Origin: Curtobacterium flaccumfaciens
GTDB lineage: Bacteria > Actinomycetota > Actinomycetes > Actinomycetales > Microbacteriaceae
Direction: 5' to 3'
Length of the DNA: 64,000 nucleotides
Assembly (NCBI GenBank): GCA_029689965.1
Contig: CP121450.1
Coordinates: 3,534,001 to 3,598,000 of the forward strand
Shown here: positions 10,737 through 19,025 of the stretch, piece after piece
Layout: every line of letters begins with the position of its first letter
Numbering within the stretch: the stretch's first letter is position 1
Made by a program: the position numbers and the translations under genes
Notes under the pieces: model-generated
Databases searched by the model: none
Seen by the model: only the letters and a program-made list of their open reading frames with translations
Told to the model about the DNA's origin: nothing

Positions 10737-11702
10737 GTGACTGCAGCACCGGTCCTCACCCGTCCCACGGACGCGACCACCCCTCCACGACGACTCGGCA
10801 CCTACCGGACCAGCCTCACCCGGGGCCAGGGCCGCAGCGGATGGCTCTTCCTCGCCCCCTTCGGGCTGTTCTACCTGGCCTTCCTGCTCGGACCGACGAT
10901 CTGGATGATCGTCACCAGCTTCTTCAACACCTCGACCGTCCGCACCGGTCTCGGCAGTTTCGCCGGGTTCGCGAACTACGCGGAGATGCTCTCCCGCGCC
11001 GACTTCTGGTCGTCGCTGTGGCACACGCTGCAGTTCACGCTCTACACGACGCCGCCGCTGGTCATCCTGGCGTTCGTGTTCGCCGTGCTGACGAACCGGA
11101 TGAACCGCGGCCAGTGGTTCTTCCGACTGGCGTTCTTCCTGCCGTTCATCCTGCCGTCCGCGACGATCTCCCTGATCTGGGTGTTCATCTTCACGCCGAG
11201 CACCGGCCTCTGGGCGAGCGTGCAGTCGCTCTTCGGCATGACGCCCGGCTCCGGGGTCCTGTCGAGCCCGAACACCGCGATGATCGGCGTCGCGATCGCC
11301 ACCGTCTGGTGGACCCTCGGCTTCAACTTCGTGCTCTACCTCGCCGGGCTGCAGGAGATCCCGCGCGAGCTGTACGAAGCGGCCGCCGTCGACGGGGCGT
11401 CGAACTGGCAGCAGATCAGGTCGATCACGCTGCCGCTGCTCGGCCGCACGACGACGCTCGTCATCCTGCTGCAGATCATCGCGAGCCTGAAGATCTTCGA
11501 CCAGGTGTACCTGATGACGAACGGCGGACCGGGCATCTCCACCCAGGTCTCGCTGCAGCTCATCACCGGCGTCGGCTTCACCGACAACCGGCTCGGTGCG
11601 GCCTCGGCGGCATCGGTGCTCCTGTTCATCGTGATCGTCGCGATCGCGGTCATCCGGCAGCTCGTCGAGCGCGCTGCCGCCAAGCGAGAGATCGGGGCCT
11701 GA
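10737..11702 (+). CDS. ABC sugar transporter permease, MalF type
   Basis: This 321-residue integral membrane protein begins with a GTG start (VTAAPVLTRPTDATT) 9 nt after GAAAGG; the nearby ATG at 10732 is out of frame. Six hydrophobic segments are visible. The EAA loop reads EAAAVDGASNWQQIRS. It lies about 100 bp after the binding-protein gene and 1 bp before the partner permease. The intervening 99 bp encodes only Asp/Thr/His-rich shadow sequence. Confidence 0.9.
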   Translation: MTAAPVLTRPTDATTPPRRLGTYRTSLTRGQGRSGWLFLAPFGLFYLAFLLGPTIWMIVTSFFNTSTVRTGLGSFAGFANYAEMLSRADFWSSLWHTLQFTLYTTPPLVILAFVFAVLTNRMNRGQWFFRLAFFLPFILPSATISLIWVFIFTPSTGLWASVQSLFGMTPGSGVLSSPNTAMIGVAIATVWWTLGFNFVLYLAGLQEIPRELYEAAAVDGASNWQQIRSITLPLLGRTTTLVILLQIIASLKIFDQVYLMTNGGPGISTQVSLQLITGVGFTDNRLGAASAASVLLFIVIVAIAVIRQLVERAAAKREIGA

Positions 11703-11703
11703 C

Positions 11704-12611
11704 ATGACCGCCACCGAGAGCATCACCCGTCCCAAGCTCCGCTCCGGCGTCTCCGCCGCGGCACCCGCGAACGCCGCGAGGATCGGCGTCTCAGGCCGGG
11801 GCTTCAACATCGCCGCGGCCATCGTCCTCACGGTGTTCGCGATCATCTGGCTCATCCCGAGCCTGTTCGCGCTGAAGACGTCGCTGTCCGACAACGGCGT
11901 CGCGGCACTCGGCGCGAACGCCATCCTGTCGAACTGGAACCCGACGCTGCACTCCTACGCGTCGCTGTTCCAGGCCGGGACATCTGGAACTGGTACCTCG
12001 CCAGCGGGATCACGAGCGTCCTGACCGCCGTGCTCACGGTGTTCTTCGCCTCGATGGCGGCGTTCGCGCTGTCCCGGCTCGTGTTCCGCGGCCGGAACAT
12101 CGCGTTCCTGCTGATCATCCTCGGCATCATGATCCCGACGCAGGTGCTGATCATCCCGATCTTCCAGGAGCTCAACACGGTCGGCCTGCTCAACACCTAC
12201 TGGTCGGTCATCTTCCCGCAGGTGCCGGCCGTGATCGCGGTGTTCATCTTCAAGCAGTTCTTCGACGGCATCCCGAAGGAGCTCGAGGAGGCCGCGCGCA
12301 TCGACGGCGCCGGGCTGTGGAAGATCTACTGGTCGGTCGTCCTGCCGCTGTCGCGGCCGGTGATCGCGGCGGTCACGATCCTGACGTTCGTCGGGGTGTG
12401 GAACAACCTGCTGCTGCCGCTGTTCGTCCTGTCGAACCCGGACCTCATGACGATCCCGGTCGGGCTCGCCACGGTGCAGGGCAGCTTCGGCCAGCGGTAC
12501 GCCGACATCCAGGCCGGGGCGATCCTGGCGGCACTGCCGCTGATCATCCTGTACCTGATCTTCCAGCGACAGATCGTCGAGGGCGTGACCGGGTCCGGTC
12601 TCAAGGGCTGA
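11704..12611 (+). CDS. ABC sugar transporter permease, MalG type (one apparent frame break)
   Basis: The partner permease starts MTATESITRPKLRSG, one base after the upstream stop. The frame breaks near 11978, where CCGGGACATC needs one more G to read FQAGDIWNWYLASGITS. The corrected protein has about 302 residues and six membrane segments. The EAA loop reads EAARIDGAGLWKIYWS, and it ends QRQIVEGVTGSGLKG. It is the last gene of the importer operon and is followed directly by a terminator palindrome. Confidence 0.88.
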
Positions 12612-12618
12612 CACCGGG

Positions 12619-12664
12619 ACGGACTGGAGGCGCGGTGCCGGCCCGCACCGCGCCTCCCGTCCGT
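12619..12664. terminator. dispersed palindrome, terminator family copy 2
   Basis: Arms of 20 nt (ACGGACTGGAGGCGCGGTGC and its complement, one mismatch) surround a 6-nt CGGCCC loop. It starts 8 nt after the permease stop and faces the convergent siderophore-interacting-protein gene. Confidence 0.75.
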
Positions 12665-12748
12665 TGCTGGTCGCGCGCGACCACCTGCACCGAGTCTCGG
12701 GCTACGCGACCGTTCTCGCGCTCGCGGACCCGAGGAACGTCGCTCACA

Positions 12749-12780
12749 CCGAGTCTCGACCGCAGCGGGTCGAGACTCGG
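12749..12780 (-). terminator. hairpin after the siderophore-interacting protein
   Basis: A perfect 13-bp stem (CCGAGTCTCGACC with its complement) and a 6-nt loop lie 8 nt past the inferred stop of the minus-strand gene. Confidence 0.7.
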
Positions 12781-12787
12781 ACGTGCG

Positions 12788-13614
12788 TCAGGCGGGACGG
12801 ACTCGCGCGTCTCGTGCTTCCAGAAGCCGGAGAAGGTGATGCGGGACTTCGGCAGGCCCGCACGGTGCAGGTGTCGGCGGCCCTCCGTCGCGAGCGTCGA
12901 CTCCCCACCACGAACGCGTAGCCGTGGTCGTCCGCCGGCACGTACCCCTGCAGTTCGGCGAGCGCCGCGCGCCCCGGGACGGCATGCGCGTCGGTGTCCT
13001 CGCGGACGATCCACGTCACGGTGACGCCGGCGGGAGCGTCGAGCTCGCGGACGTCCGCGGCGGTCGGGACCTCCTGGATGATGCGACCGACGGTGTCGCG
13101 CGGGAGCGAGGCCGCGATCCCGACGATCCGGGGAGGCCCGTCTCCTCGGCGGCGATGACGACCTCGGTGGTGTCGTCCGGGCGGTCGAAGATGCAGCCCT
13201 GGTCGAGCAACGCCAGCTCGTCGCCGGGACGTGTGCCGCAGGCCCAGATCGCGGCACGTCCCTCGGGCTCCCCGTCGGCGTCCGTGTGCACGACGAAGTC
13301 GATGTCCATCTCGCAGGAGTCCGTGCGGAAGGCGGCGACGGTGTAGTTCGCGCAGTGCGGACGGACGTCCTCGGGGATCGCGAGGAAGGTCGGCCACCAC
13401 TTCTTCCCGTCGAGGTCGGGCATCCAGAAGCGCTCCTGGTCCGGGCGCTGGACGAAGAGGCGGAACCAGTGATCGAAGCCGAGGTACCGGAACTCGCGCA
13501 GGTCGTCGCCCGTGACGGTGACGCGCTGCATCGACGGCGTCGTACGCTCGCTCCGGAGAACACGGGCACGGAAGAGCCGGGGTTCTCGGGCAGGAGCCGC
13601 GGGGTCTTCGCCAT
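12788..13614 (-). CDS. siderophore-interacting protein, FAD/NAD(P)H ferric-siderophore reductase (several frame breaks)
   Basis: This SIP-family cytoplasmic flavoprotein reduces imported ferric siderophores to release iron. It starts MAKTPRLLPENPGSSVPVF. The frame then breaks at about 13555, 13135, 12910 and 12800. Adding one base to each G/C run gives about 276 residues ending ESVPA. Landmarks are QRVTVTGDDLREFRYLGFDHW, the FAD-site-like NYTVAAFRTD, DGEPEGRAAIWACGTRPGDEL, the NAD-binding EETGLPRIVGIAASLP, and the C-terminal SRITFSGFWKHE. It is divergent from the FecCD/ABC operon, with an IdeR box over its own start codon. The choice of stop codon at 12788 rests on the last frame correction. 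Confidence 0.82.
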
Positions 13615-13632
13615 GAGGCAAGGCTAACCTAA
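13614..13632. promoter_or_regulatory. IdeR/DtxR-type iron box between SIP and fec operon
   Basis: The right half AGGCTAACCTAA matches the TTAGGTTAGSCTAACCTAA consensus well, while the left half is degenerate. It overlaps the start codon of the minus-strand SIP gene and ends 1 nt before the ATG of the plus-strand permease. Binding of the iron-loaded regulator would block both genes. Confidence 0.75.
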
Positions 13633-13633
13633 G

Positions 13634-14719
13634 ATGTTCTCCGTGCCAGCCCCCACCCCTGCCCTGGCCCCCGTCCCGGAGGTCAGGGCCACCGCGCCGA
13701 TCGCCGCCCTCGGCGTCCATCGGGCGGCGCTCCGCCGTCGCGCGCTCGTGATCGTCGCCCTCGTGGTGGTGCTCGCCCTGATCGCGATGGCGAGCCTGCT
13801 CCTCGGGAGCAACCGGATCGGCTTCGACCACGTCATCGCCGGGCTCACCCGCACCGGCAGCGGCACCGACGAGGCGATCGTCTGGGGCTCGCGGATCCGC
13901 GCACCTGCATCGGTGCCGCGGTCGGAGCGGCACTCGGCGTCGCCGGGCTCCTCATGCAGGGGCACACCCGGAACCCGCTGGCGGACCCGGCCTGTTCGGC
14001 GTCTCGTCGGGCGCCGGTCTGGCCGTCGTGATCGGCGTGTACGTCTTCGGCGTGACGAGCACCGGTGCGACCGTGTGGTTCGCGCTCGTCGGCGCCCTGG
14101 TGGCGAGCGTCGTCGTGTTCTCGGTGACCATCGCGGGCAGCGGGACGGCGAGTCCCGTGCCGCTCGCGCTGGCCGGTGCGGCGGTTTCCGCGCTGCTCGG
14201 CGCACTGACGTCGTTCGTCGTGCTCACCGACCAGGACTCCCTCGACGCCTACCGCCTGTGGGTGGTCGGGTCCCTCGCAGCACGGCAGCTCGACGTGCTC
14301 GGCGCCGTGTGGCCCTTCCTCGTCGCCGGCCTCGTGCTCGCCGTGCTGAACGTGCGGGCCCTCGACGCCCTCGGGCTCGGCACGGACCTGGCGAAGGGCC
14401 TCGGCGAGAACGTCCTCGTCGCCCGGCTCGTGGGACTCGGCGGCATCACGCTCCTGGCGGCCGGCGCCACCGCGGCCGCCGGCCCGATCGGGTTCGTCGG
14501 ACTCACCGTGCCGCACGTCGCACGCGCCCTCGTCGGGACCGGGCACCGCTGGACCCTGCCGGTGTCGGCGCTCGTCGGTGCGGCGCTGGTCCTGCTCGCC
14601 GACGTGGTCGGCCGACTCATCGGGGGTTCTCCGAGGTCGAGGTCGGCATCGTCCTCGCCGTCATCGGCGGCCCGGTGTTCGTCGCCGTCGCCCGTCGCCG
14701 ATCGTTGGTGTCCCTGTGA
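13634..14719 (+). CDS. FecCD-family siderophore ABC permease (three apparent frame breaks)
   Basis: This is one of two permease subunits of a ferric-siderophore importer. It starts at the ATG of MFSVPAPTPALAP, although that ATG is 1 nt past the iron box; a GTG at 13643 is an alternative if the mRNA is leaderless. Breaks near 13896, 13990 and 14624 each need one base (C, G, G). The corrected protein has about 362 residues and reads AGLLMQGHTRNPLADPGLFG, then GPIGFVGLTVPHVARALVG, and ends FSEVEVGIVLAVIGGPVFV, all classic FecCD positions. Its stop overlaps the next start (GTGA). Confidence 0.85.
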   Translation: MFSVPAPTPALAPVPEVRATAPIAALGVHRAALRRRALVIVALVVVLALIAMASLLLGSNRIGFDHVIAGLTRTGSGTDEAIVWGSRIRAPASVPRSERHSASPGSSCRGTPGTRWRTRPVRRLVGRRSGRRDRRVRLRRDEHRCDRVVRARRRPGGERRRVLGDHRGQRDGESRAARAGRCGGFRAARRTDVVRRAHRPGLPRRLPPVGGRVPRSTAARRARRRVALPRRRPRARRAERAGPRRPRARHGPGEGPRRERPRRPARGTRRHHAPGGRRHRGRRPDRVRRTHRAARRTRPRRDRAPLDPAGVGARRCGAGPARRRGRPTHRGFSEVEVGIVLAVIGGPVFVAVARRRSLVSL

Positions 14720-15882
14720 GCGCGGCCGACGCGACGCGGGCGGACGCGACTCGGGCGGACGCGACGCGCACGAGCGCGGCCGACGCGACGCGAGCGGACG
14801 CGACGCGAGCGGACGCGACGCGCCGGGCACCAGGCCGACGCGGTGTCGTCGTGGGGCCCGTGGGGCTCGCCTGGCGCCCCCGAGTGTTCTGGTACTCGGT
14901 CGCCGCGATCGGCGCGGCCGGCGTCCTCGTGGTCCTCGGCGTGGCGATCGGCTCGACCTGGATCGCGCCCGCGACGGTGGTGCGCTCGCTGCTCGGGCTC
15001 GAGAGCGGTCCGGACGCCTTCATCGTCGAGACGCTACGGCTCCCCAGGGTGCTCACCGGAGCCCTGGTCGGCCTGACCCTCGGTGTCGCCGGCGCCCTCA
15101 CCCAGACGTTCACACGGAACCCCCTCGGAACGCCCGACATCATCGGCGTGACCTCCGGAGCGAGCGTCGGCGCGGTGGCGGCGATCGTCCTCGGCGGTGG
15201 CACGTACTCGGTGTCGTCGTTCGTGCTCGGCGGCGGCATCCCCGTCGCGGCGACGGTCGGTGCGCTGATCGCCGCGATCGCGGTGTACGGCCTCGGGTGG
15301 CGCGGCGGCGTGCAGAGCTACCGGCTCGTCCTCGTCGGCATCGGGGTGAGCGCCACGCTCGACGCCGTCACGAGCTACCTGCTCGTCCGCGCGAAGATCA
15401 CCGCCGCCGCAGCCGCGTCGCAGTGGCTCGTCGGCAGTCTGTCGAGCACGTCCTGGTCGAGCGTCTGGCCACTGCTCGTCGTCGCGGCCGTCGCGATCCC
15501 CCTGGCGCTCGCGACGAGCGCGGCACTCGGCATCGGGCAGCTCGGCGACGAGGTCGCCACCGGCGTCGGGCTGGCCGTGCAGCGGCACCGGCTGGTCGTG
15601 ATCGCGCTCGCCGTCGTCCTCACCGCCGCCGCGGTCGCCGCCGCCGGACCCGTCGGGTTCGTCGCGTTCGTCGTGCCGCAGATCGGCCTCCGGCTGGCCG
15701 GCACGAACCGCCCGCCCCTGCTGCTCGCCGGAGCGCTCGGTGCCGTGCTCGTCCTCGCCGCGGACCTGCTCGCCCGTTCGGCGTTCCCGTGGCAGGTGCC
15801 CGTCGGCATCGTCACGACCGTGATCGGTGCGCCGTACCTGATCTGGCTCCTCGTCCGTCACCGCAAGGAGATGTCCCGATGA
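14716..15882 (+). CDS. FecCD-family siderophore ABC permease with ADATR repeat tail
   Basis: The second permease, 388 residues, begins at the GTG that overlaps the previous stop. Residues about 3-36 are an unusual repeat of Ala-Asp-Ala-Thr-Arg units encoded by 15-nt DNA repeats, presumably a disordered cytoplasmic tail. The rest is standard for the family: WIAPATVVRSLLGLE, LTQTFTRNPLGTPDIIGVTS, GPVGFVAFVVPQIGLRLAG and a final VGIVTTVIGAPYLIWLL. It should form the membrane channel with the preceding FecCD protein. Its stop overlaps the ATPase start (ATGA). This gene is unbroken. Confidence 0.9.
   Translation: MSAADATRADATRADATRTSAADATRADATRADATRRAPGRRGVVVGPVGLAWRPRVFWYSVAAIGAAGVLVVLGVAIGSTWIAPATVVRSLLGLESGPDAFIVETLRLPRVLTGALVGLTLGVAGALTQTFTRNPLGTPDIIGVTSGASVGAVAAIVLGGGTYSVSSFVLGGGIPVAATVGALIAAIAVYGLGWRGGVQSYRLVLVGIGVSATLDAVTSYLLVRAKITAAAAASQWLVGSLSSTSWSSVWPLLVVAAVAIPLALATSAALGIGQLGDEVATGVGLAVQRHRLVVIALAVVLTAAAVAAAGPVGFVAFVVPQIGLRLAGTNRPPLLLAGALGAVLVLAADLLARSAFPWQVPVGIVTTVIGAPYLIWLLVRHRKEMSR
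14722..14822 (+). repeat. 15-nt in-frame minisatellite in FecCD N-terminus
   Basis: About six units of roughly GCGGACGCGACGCGA encode ADATR repeats. Some units are interrupted by ACGAGCGCGGCC. Because the units are multiples of three, copy-number change would alter tail length without shifting frame. Confidence 0.7.
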
Positions 15883-16640
15883 ACGACCGCACGACCACCC
15901 CGGTCCTCGAGGCCCGCGGGCTCTCCGTCGGCTACGACCGGCACGCGGTGCTGACCGACCTCGACCTCCGGATCGAGCGCGGCACGGTGACGACGTTCCT
16001 CGGCGCGAACGGCTGCGGGAAGTCCACGCTGCTCAAGGCCTTCGGCCGGGTGCTCAAGCCCCAGGCGGGCGAGGTGCACCTCGACGGCGTCCCGATCCGC
16101 AAGGAGTCGAACCGCGCCGTCGCCCGGAAGCTCGCGATCCTGCCGCAGTCGCCCGTCGCACCGGCGGGCACGAGCGTGCTCGACCTCGTGATGCGCGGCC
16201 GCAATCCCCACCAGTCCTGGGCGAAGCCGTGGACCGCGGACGACGCCGACGTCGCCGAGCAGGCCATCGCCGCCACCGGTCTCACCGAGGTCGCCCACCG
16301 CGACGTCGCGAGCCTGTCCGGCGGGCAGCGCCAGCGTGCCTGGATCGCCCTCGTGGTCGCGCAGCAGGCGGACACGCTCCTGCTCGACGAGCCGACCACC
16401 TACCTCGACCTCGCGCACCAGCTCGAGGTGCTCCGGCTCGTCCGGCGTCTCAACCGCGAGCAGGGTTCGACCGTCGTCATGGTCCTGCACGACCTGTCGC
16501 TCGCAGCACGGTACTCGGACCGGCTCGTCGTCCTGCACGAGGGCGGGGTCGCGGCGGACGGCACCCCGCACGATGTCCTGACCCCGGCACTCCTCCAGCG
16601 GGCGTTCGGGCTCCACGCCCGTGTCGTCCCGGACCCGTGA
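15879..16640 (+). CDS. siderophore ABC transporter ATP-binding protein, FecE/FepC type
   Basis: The 253-residue ATPase powers the FecCD pair. Walker A is GANGCGKST, the signature LSGGQRQRAW, Walker B LLLDEPTTYLD and the switch histidine is in VVMVLHDLSLAARYSD. The TTYLDLAHQLEVL segment is characteristic of iron-siderophore ATPases. It begins MNDRTTTPVLEARG, overlapping the permease stop by 4 nt. The binding-protein gene follows after about 110 bp behind its own iron box. Confidence 0.93.
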   Translation: MNDRTTTPVLEARGLSVGYDRHAVLTDLDLRIERGTVTTFLGANGCGKSTLLKAFGRVLKPQAGEVHLDGVPIRKESNRAVARKLAILPQSPVAPAGTSVLDLVMRGRNPHQSWAKPWTADDADVAEQAIAATGLTEVAHRDVASLSGGQRQRAWIALVVAQQADTLLLDEPTTYLDLAHQLEVLRLVRRLNREQGSTVVMVLHDLSLAARYSDRLVVLHEGGVAADGTPHDVLTPALLQRAFGLHARVVPDP

Positions 16641-16729
16641 CCGGGGCGCCGCTGATCGTGCCCGAGGCCGACGAGCACGAGGAGACCACGGACGGACTCG
16701 GTGCGACCGAACTGGCGAGCGCCGGGCAC

Positions 16730-16748
16730 TTAGGTTAGCCTCTCCTAA
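16730..16748 (+). promoter_or_regulatory. IdeR/DtxR-type iron box before the binding protein
   Basis: TTAGGTTAGCCTCTCCTAA matches 16 of 19 positions of the DtxR/IdeR consensus. It ends 1 nt before the GTG start of the binding protein, so the gene has its own iron-controlled promoter although it follows the permease/ATPase operon. Confidence 0.85.
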
Positions 16749-16749
16749 T

Positions 16750-17769
16750 GTGAAGCTCTCCCGCCGCGGCTCCCTCCGTGCCGCCCTCGTGACCTCCGTG
16801 GCCGTCTCGGCCCTCCTCCTCGCCGGCTGTTCCGGCACGAACAGCTCCGACGGCGCCGGCAGCGGCAGCACCGCAGCTTCCGACGGAGCCTGGTCGTACA
16901 AGGACGCCACGGGCACGACCGTCAAGGTCGACCACACCCCGAAGCGCGTCGTGGTCCTCGACGACATCGCGATCTCGTTCGTCGAGTACGGTCTCAAGCC
17001 CGTCGGGACCTTCGGACAGCTCACGATGGCGAAGGACGCCCGTTTCACGGGCCTCGACACCGATGGCATCACGCAGCTCGGAACCAGCTACGGCGACATC
17101 GACCTCGAGCAGCTCGCCGCCCTCAAGCCGGACCTCGTCGTCACCTCGGTCTACCCGACGGACGACAAGGGCACGCTCGACACCACGCAGCCGGGGTACG
17201 GCTTCAAGGACCTGGAACAGCAGAAGCAGATCCAGGCGATCGCCCCGGTCGCGCAGGTGGAGTGGGGCGGCAAGGGCGAGGACGTCATCAAGGACATCAC
17301 CGGTCTCGCCGAGTCGCTCGGCGCGAAGGAATCGACCGTGGCCAAGGCCGAGAAGCGCTTCGACAGCGCTGCGGACGAACTCGAGAAGGTCGCGAAGGAC
17401 ACGGACCTCTCGGTCGTCTCGATGTACGCCGACGGCGACGGCGCGTACGTCACGCGCCCGAGCGACGAGCCGACGCTGCAGATGTACTCGTCCTTCGGTG
17501 TGGACCTCGTGAACCCCAAGCCGAAGGGCTTCTACTGGGGCATCTACTCGTGGGAGAACGCCGGCCAGATCAGCGGCGACGTGATCCTGCTGTCCCAGCA
17601 GGGCTACCAGGTCTCCGACCTCGAGAAGCAGCCGACGTTCGCGGACAACGCCGCGCTCGTGGCCGGCCAGGTGCACAGCTGGACCTTCCCGGCGCTCGAC
17701 TACGCGTCGCAGGCCGACTACATGACGAAGCTCGCGGGCTGGCTCGGGGACAGCAAGAAGCTGTCCTAG
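16750..17769 (+). CDS. ferric-siderophore-binding lipoprotein
   Basis: This periplasmic-binding-protein-like type III (FecB/FhuD) lipoprotein has 339 residues and starts GTG (VKLSRRGSLRAALVTS). The lipobox is LLLAGC, followed by a Ser/Gly linker. The core reads TPKRVVVLDDIAISFVEYGL, LEQLAALKPDLVVTSVYPTD and QKQIQAIAPVAQVEW, as expected for ferric-siderophore binders. The start is chosen because the iron box ends one base before it; earlier in-frame codons lie inside the box. The stop codon TAG lies inside the 6-bp target duplication of the adjacent IS element, so the protein is intact. Confidence 0.9.
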   Translation: MKLSRRGSLRAALVTSVAVSALLLAGCSGTNSSDGAGSGSTAASDGAWSYKDATGTTVKVDHTPKRVVVLDDIAISFVEYGLKPVGTFGQLTMAKDARFTGLDTDGITQLGTSYGDIDLEQLAALKPDLVVTSVYPTDDKGTLDTTQPGYGFKDLEQQKQIQAIAPVAQVEWGGKGEDVIKDITGLAESLGAKESTVAKAEKRFDSAADELEKVAKDTDLSVVSMYADGDGAYVTRPSDEPTLQMYSSFGVDLVNPKPKGFYWGIYSWENAGQISGDVILLSQQGYQVSDLEKQPTFADNAALVAGQVHSWTFPALDYASQADYMTKLAGWLGDSKKLS

Positions 17770-18758
17770 ATGTACTGCCCAGGGAGGTTGGTCAACCGTG
17801 TGATGGGTGACTGGTTCCCGATGGCGGTGTGGGGCCGGTGGTGATTGTAGTGATGCAGCCACCCGGGAAGGGCGTTCCGGCGGTCGGACTCGGTCGGGTA
17901 GTGGCGTGAGAACGCCCACCCGTTAGCGAGGGTGCGGTGGAACCGTTCGATCTTCCCGTTGGTCTGGGGTCGGTAGGGTCGGGTCTTCTTCGGCGTGATG
18001 TCGAGTTCCGCACATGCGTCACGCCAGGCGTGGGACTTGTAAGCAGATCCGTTGTCGGACAGGACCCGCTCGACGCGGACCCCGCGGGCAGCGAACCAGG
18101 ACACAGCGCGGCGGAGGACACCGATCGCGGTGACAGCCTTTTCGTCTTCGTGGATCTCGGCGTAAGCGACGCGAGAGTGGTCGTCGATGACGGTGTGCAC
18201 GAACGCGGTCCCGACGAGAACGCCGCGATACTTGCTCCGACCGGTCCCGGGCGTCGCCGCACGATTCTTACCGCCCTGCTGGCGGCCGACGAACCGCCAG
18301 CCGCCACCGTCGGGGATGTTGCCGAGCTTCTTCACGTCGACGTGGATCATTGAGCCGGGATACTCGTGCTCGTAACGACGGACCTGCTCGCCGGTCCGGA
18401 CATCGATGTGGTGCAGCCGGTTCACCCGGCACCGAGTCAGCACGGCGTGCACGGTGGACGCGGGCATCCTCAAACGTCCACCGATCGCGACCGGGCCCAA
18501 CCGCTTCCGCCACCGCAGCTGGACGACTTGCTTCACGAGGGTCTGCGGGGTGCGGTTCGGGGAGCGATGCGGTCGGGAGGACCGGTCGTGCATGCCGGCT
18601 TCGCCCATCGCGGTGTATCGGTCTGCCCACCGCTTCGCGGTCGGCCACGACACGTGGAAGAACAACGCCGCGTGACGGACCGGCCAACCGTCGTCGACGA
18701 TCAGACGCGCGATCCGAAGACGTGCACGCGGGGTCAGGGCAGCGTTAGCGTGGGACAA
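17766..18758 (-). CDS. IS481-family DDE transposase
   Basis: The 330-residue transposase starts at TTG, 6 nt after AGGAGG. The N-terminal helix-turn-helix region runs through GWPVRHAALFFHVSWPTAKRW. The rve/integrase core contains the acidic triad in IHVDVKKLG, VIDDHSRVAY with RVLSDNGSAYKS, and TNGKIERFHRTLANGW. It ends HRPHTAIGNQSPITRLTNLP. Its last codons run out of the element: the TAG stop is supplied by the CCTAGA target duplication, a consequence of inserting at CTAG. The ribosome site is buried in a 14-bp hairpin. Confidence 0.95.
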   Translation of the reverse strand: MSHANAALTPRARLRIARLIVDDGWPVRHAALFFHVSWPTAKRWADRYTAMGEAGMHDRSSRPHRSPNRTPQTLVKQVVQLRWRKRLGPVAIGGRLRMPASTVHAVLTRCRVNRLHHIDVRTGEQVRRYEHEYPGSMIHVDVKKLGNIPDGGGWRFVGRQQGGKNRAATPGTGRSKYRGVLVGTAFVHTVIDDHSRVAYAEIHEDEKAVTAIGVLRRAVSWFAARGVRVERVLSDNGSAYKSHAWRDACAELDITPKKTRPYRPQTNGKIERFHRTLANGWAFSRHYPTESDRRNALPGWLHHYNHHRPHTAIGNQSPITRLTNLPGQYI

Positions 18759-18878
18759 GAGGACCTCCTGCGGAGAGTGTGTGAACTGAGCAGCTCCACT
18801 CCACCGCAGGAGGTCCTTCTCACGTCGTTACGACGACCGCGAGTCCTTGCACATCAACCAACGTCCCTGGGTAGTACA
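17771..18878 (-). mobile_element. IS481-family insertion sequence, intact, 1108 bp
   Basis: The ends are imperfect inverted repeats of about 25 bp: TGTACTGCCCAGGGAGGTTG on the left and TGTACTACCCAGGGACGTTG reading inward from the right. Both sides are flanked by the 6-bp direct repeat CCTAGA (17765-17770 and 18879-18884). CTAG-centred 6-bp duplications are known for IS481 relatives. It carries one unbroken transposase gene and looks recently inserted, because duplications and gene are perfect. Confidence 0.95.
18760..18817 (-). promoter_or_regulatory. hairpin sequestering the transposase ribosome site
   Basis: Arms at 18760-18773 and 18804-18817 (AGGACCTCCTGCGG and its exact complement) with a 30-nt loop can pair 14 bp in the transposase mRNA. 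The 3' arm contains the AGGAGG site just before the TTG start. Transcripts entering from outside the element would have masked translation. Confidence 0.7.
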
Positions 18879-18895
18879 CCTAGACGCAACCGGCT

Positions 18896-19005
18896 GACGG
18901 ACGGGAGGCACGGTGCCAGCTGGCACTCCTCCCTCGCAGGCTCGGTCGGCGCGCCCCGCGTGACGCTGGCGCGTCACCGCTGAGCGCGGCGCGCTCCCGT
19001 CCGTC
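18896..19005. terminator. dispersed palindrome, terminator family copy 3 (split arms)
   Basis: Arms GACGGACGGGAG (18896-18907) and CTCCCGTCCGTC (18994-19005) are perfect complements but are separated by about 86 nt, which contain a GGTGCCAGCTGGCAC inner palindrome. It lies between the binding-protein/IS region and the convergent penicillin-binding protein. Confidence 0.6.
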
Positions 19006-19025
19006 GTCTGGTCAGGTCCAGAGCG

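Noticed and set aside
9123..11924. 933-residue open frame on the minus strand opposite the second ABC importer
   Set aside because: Arg/Asp/Glu-rich shadow typical of high-GC antisense frames. The plus strand encodes a clear binding protein and two permeases with family motifs over the same bases.
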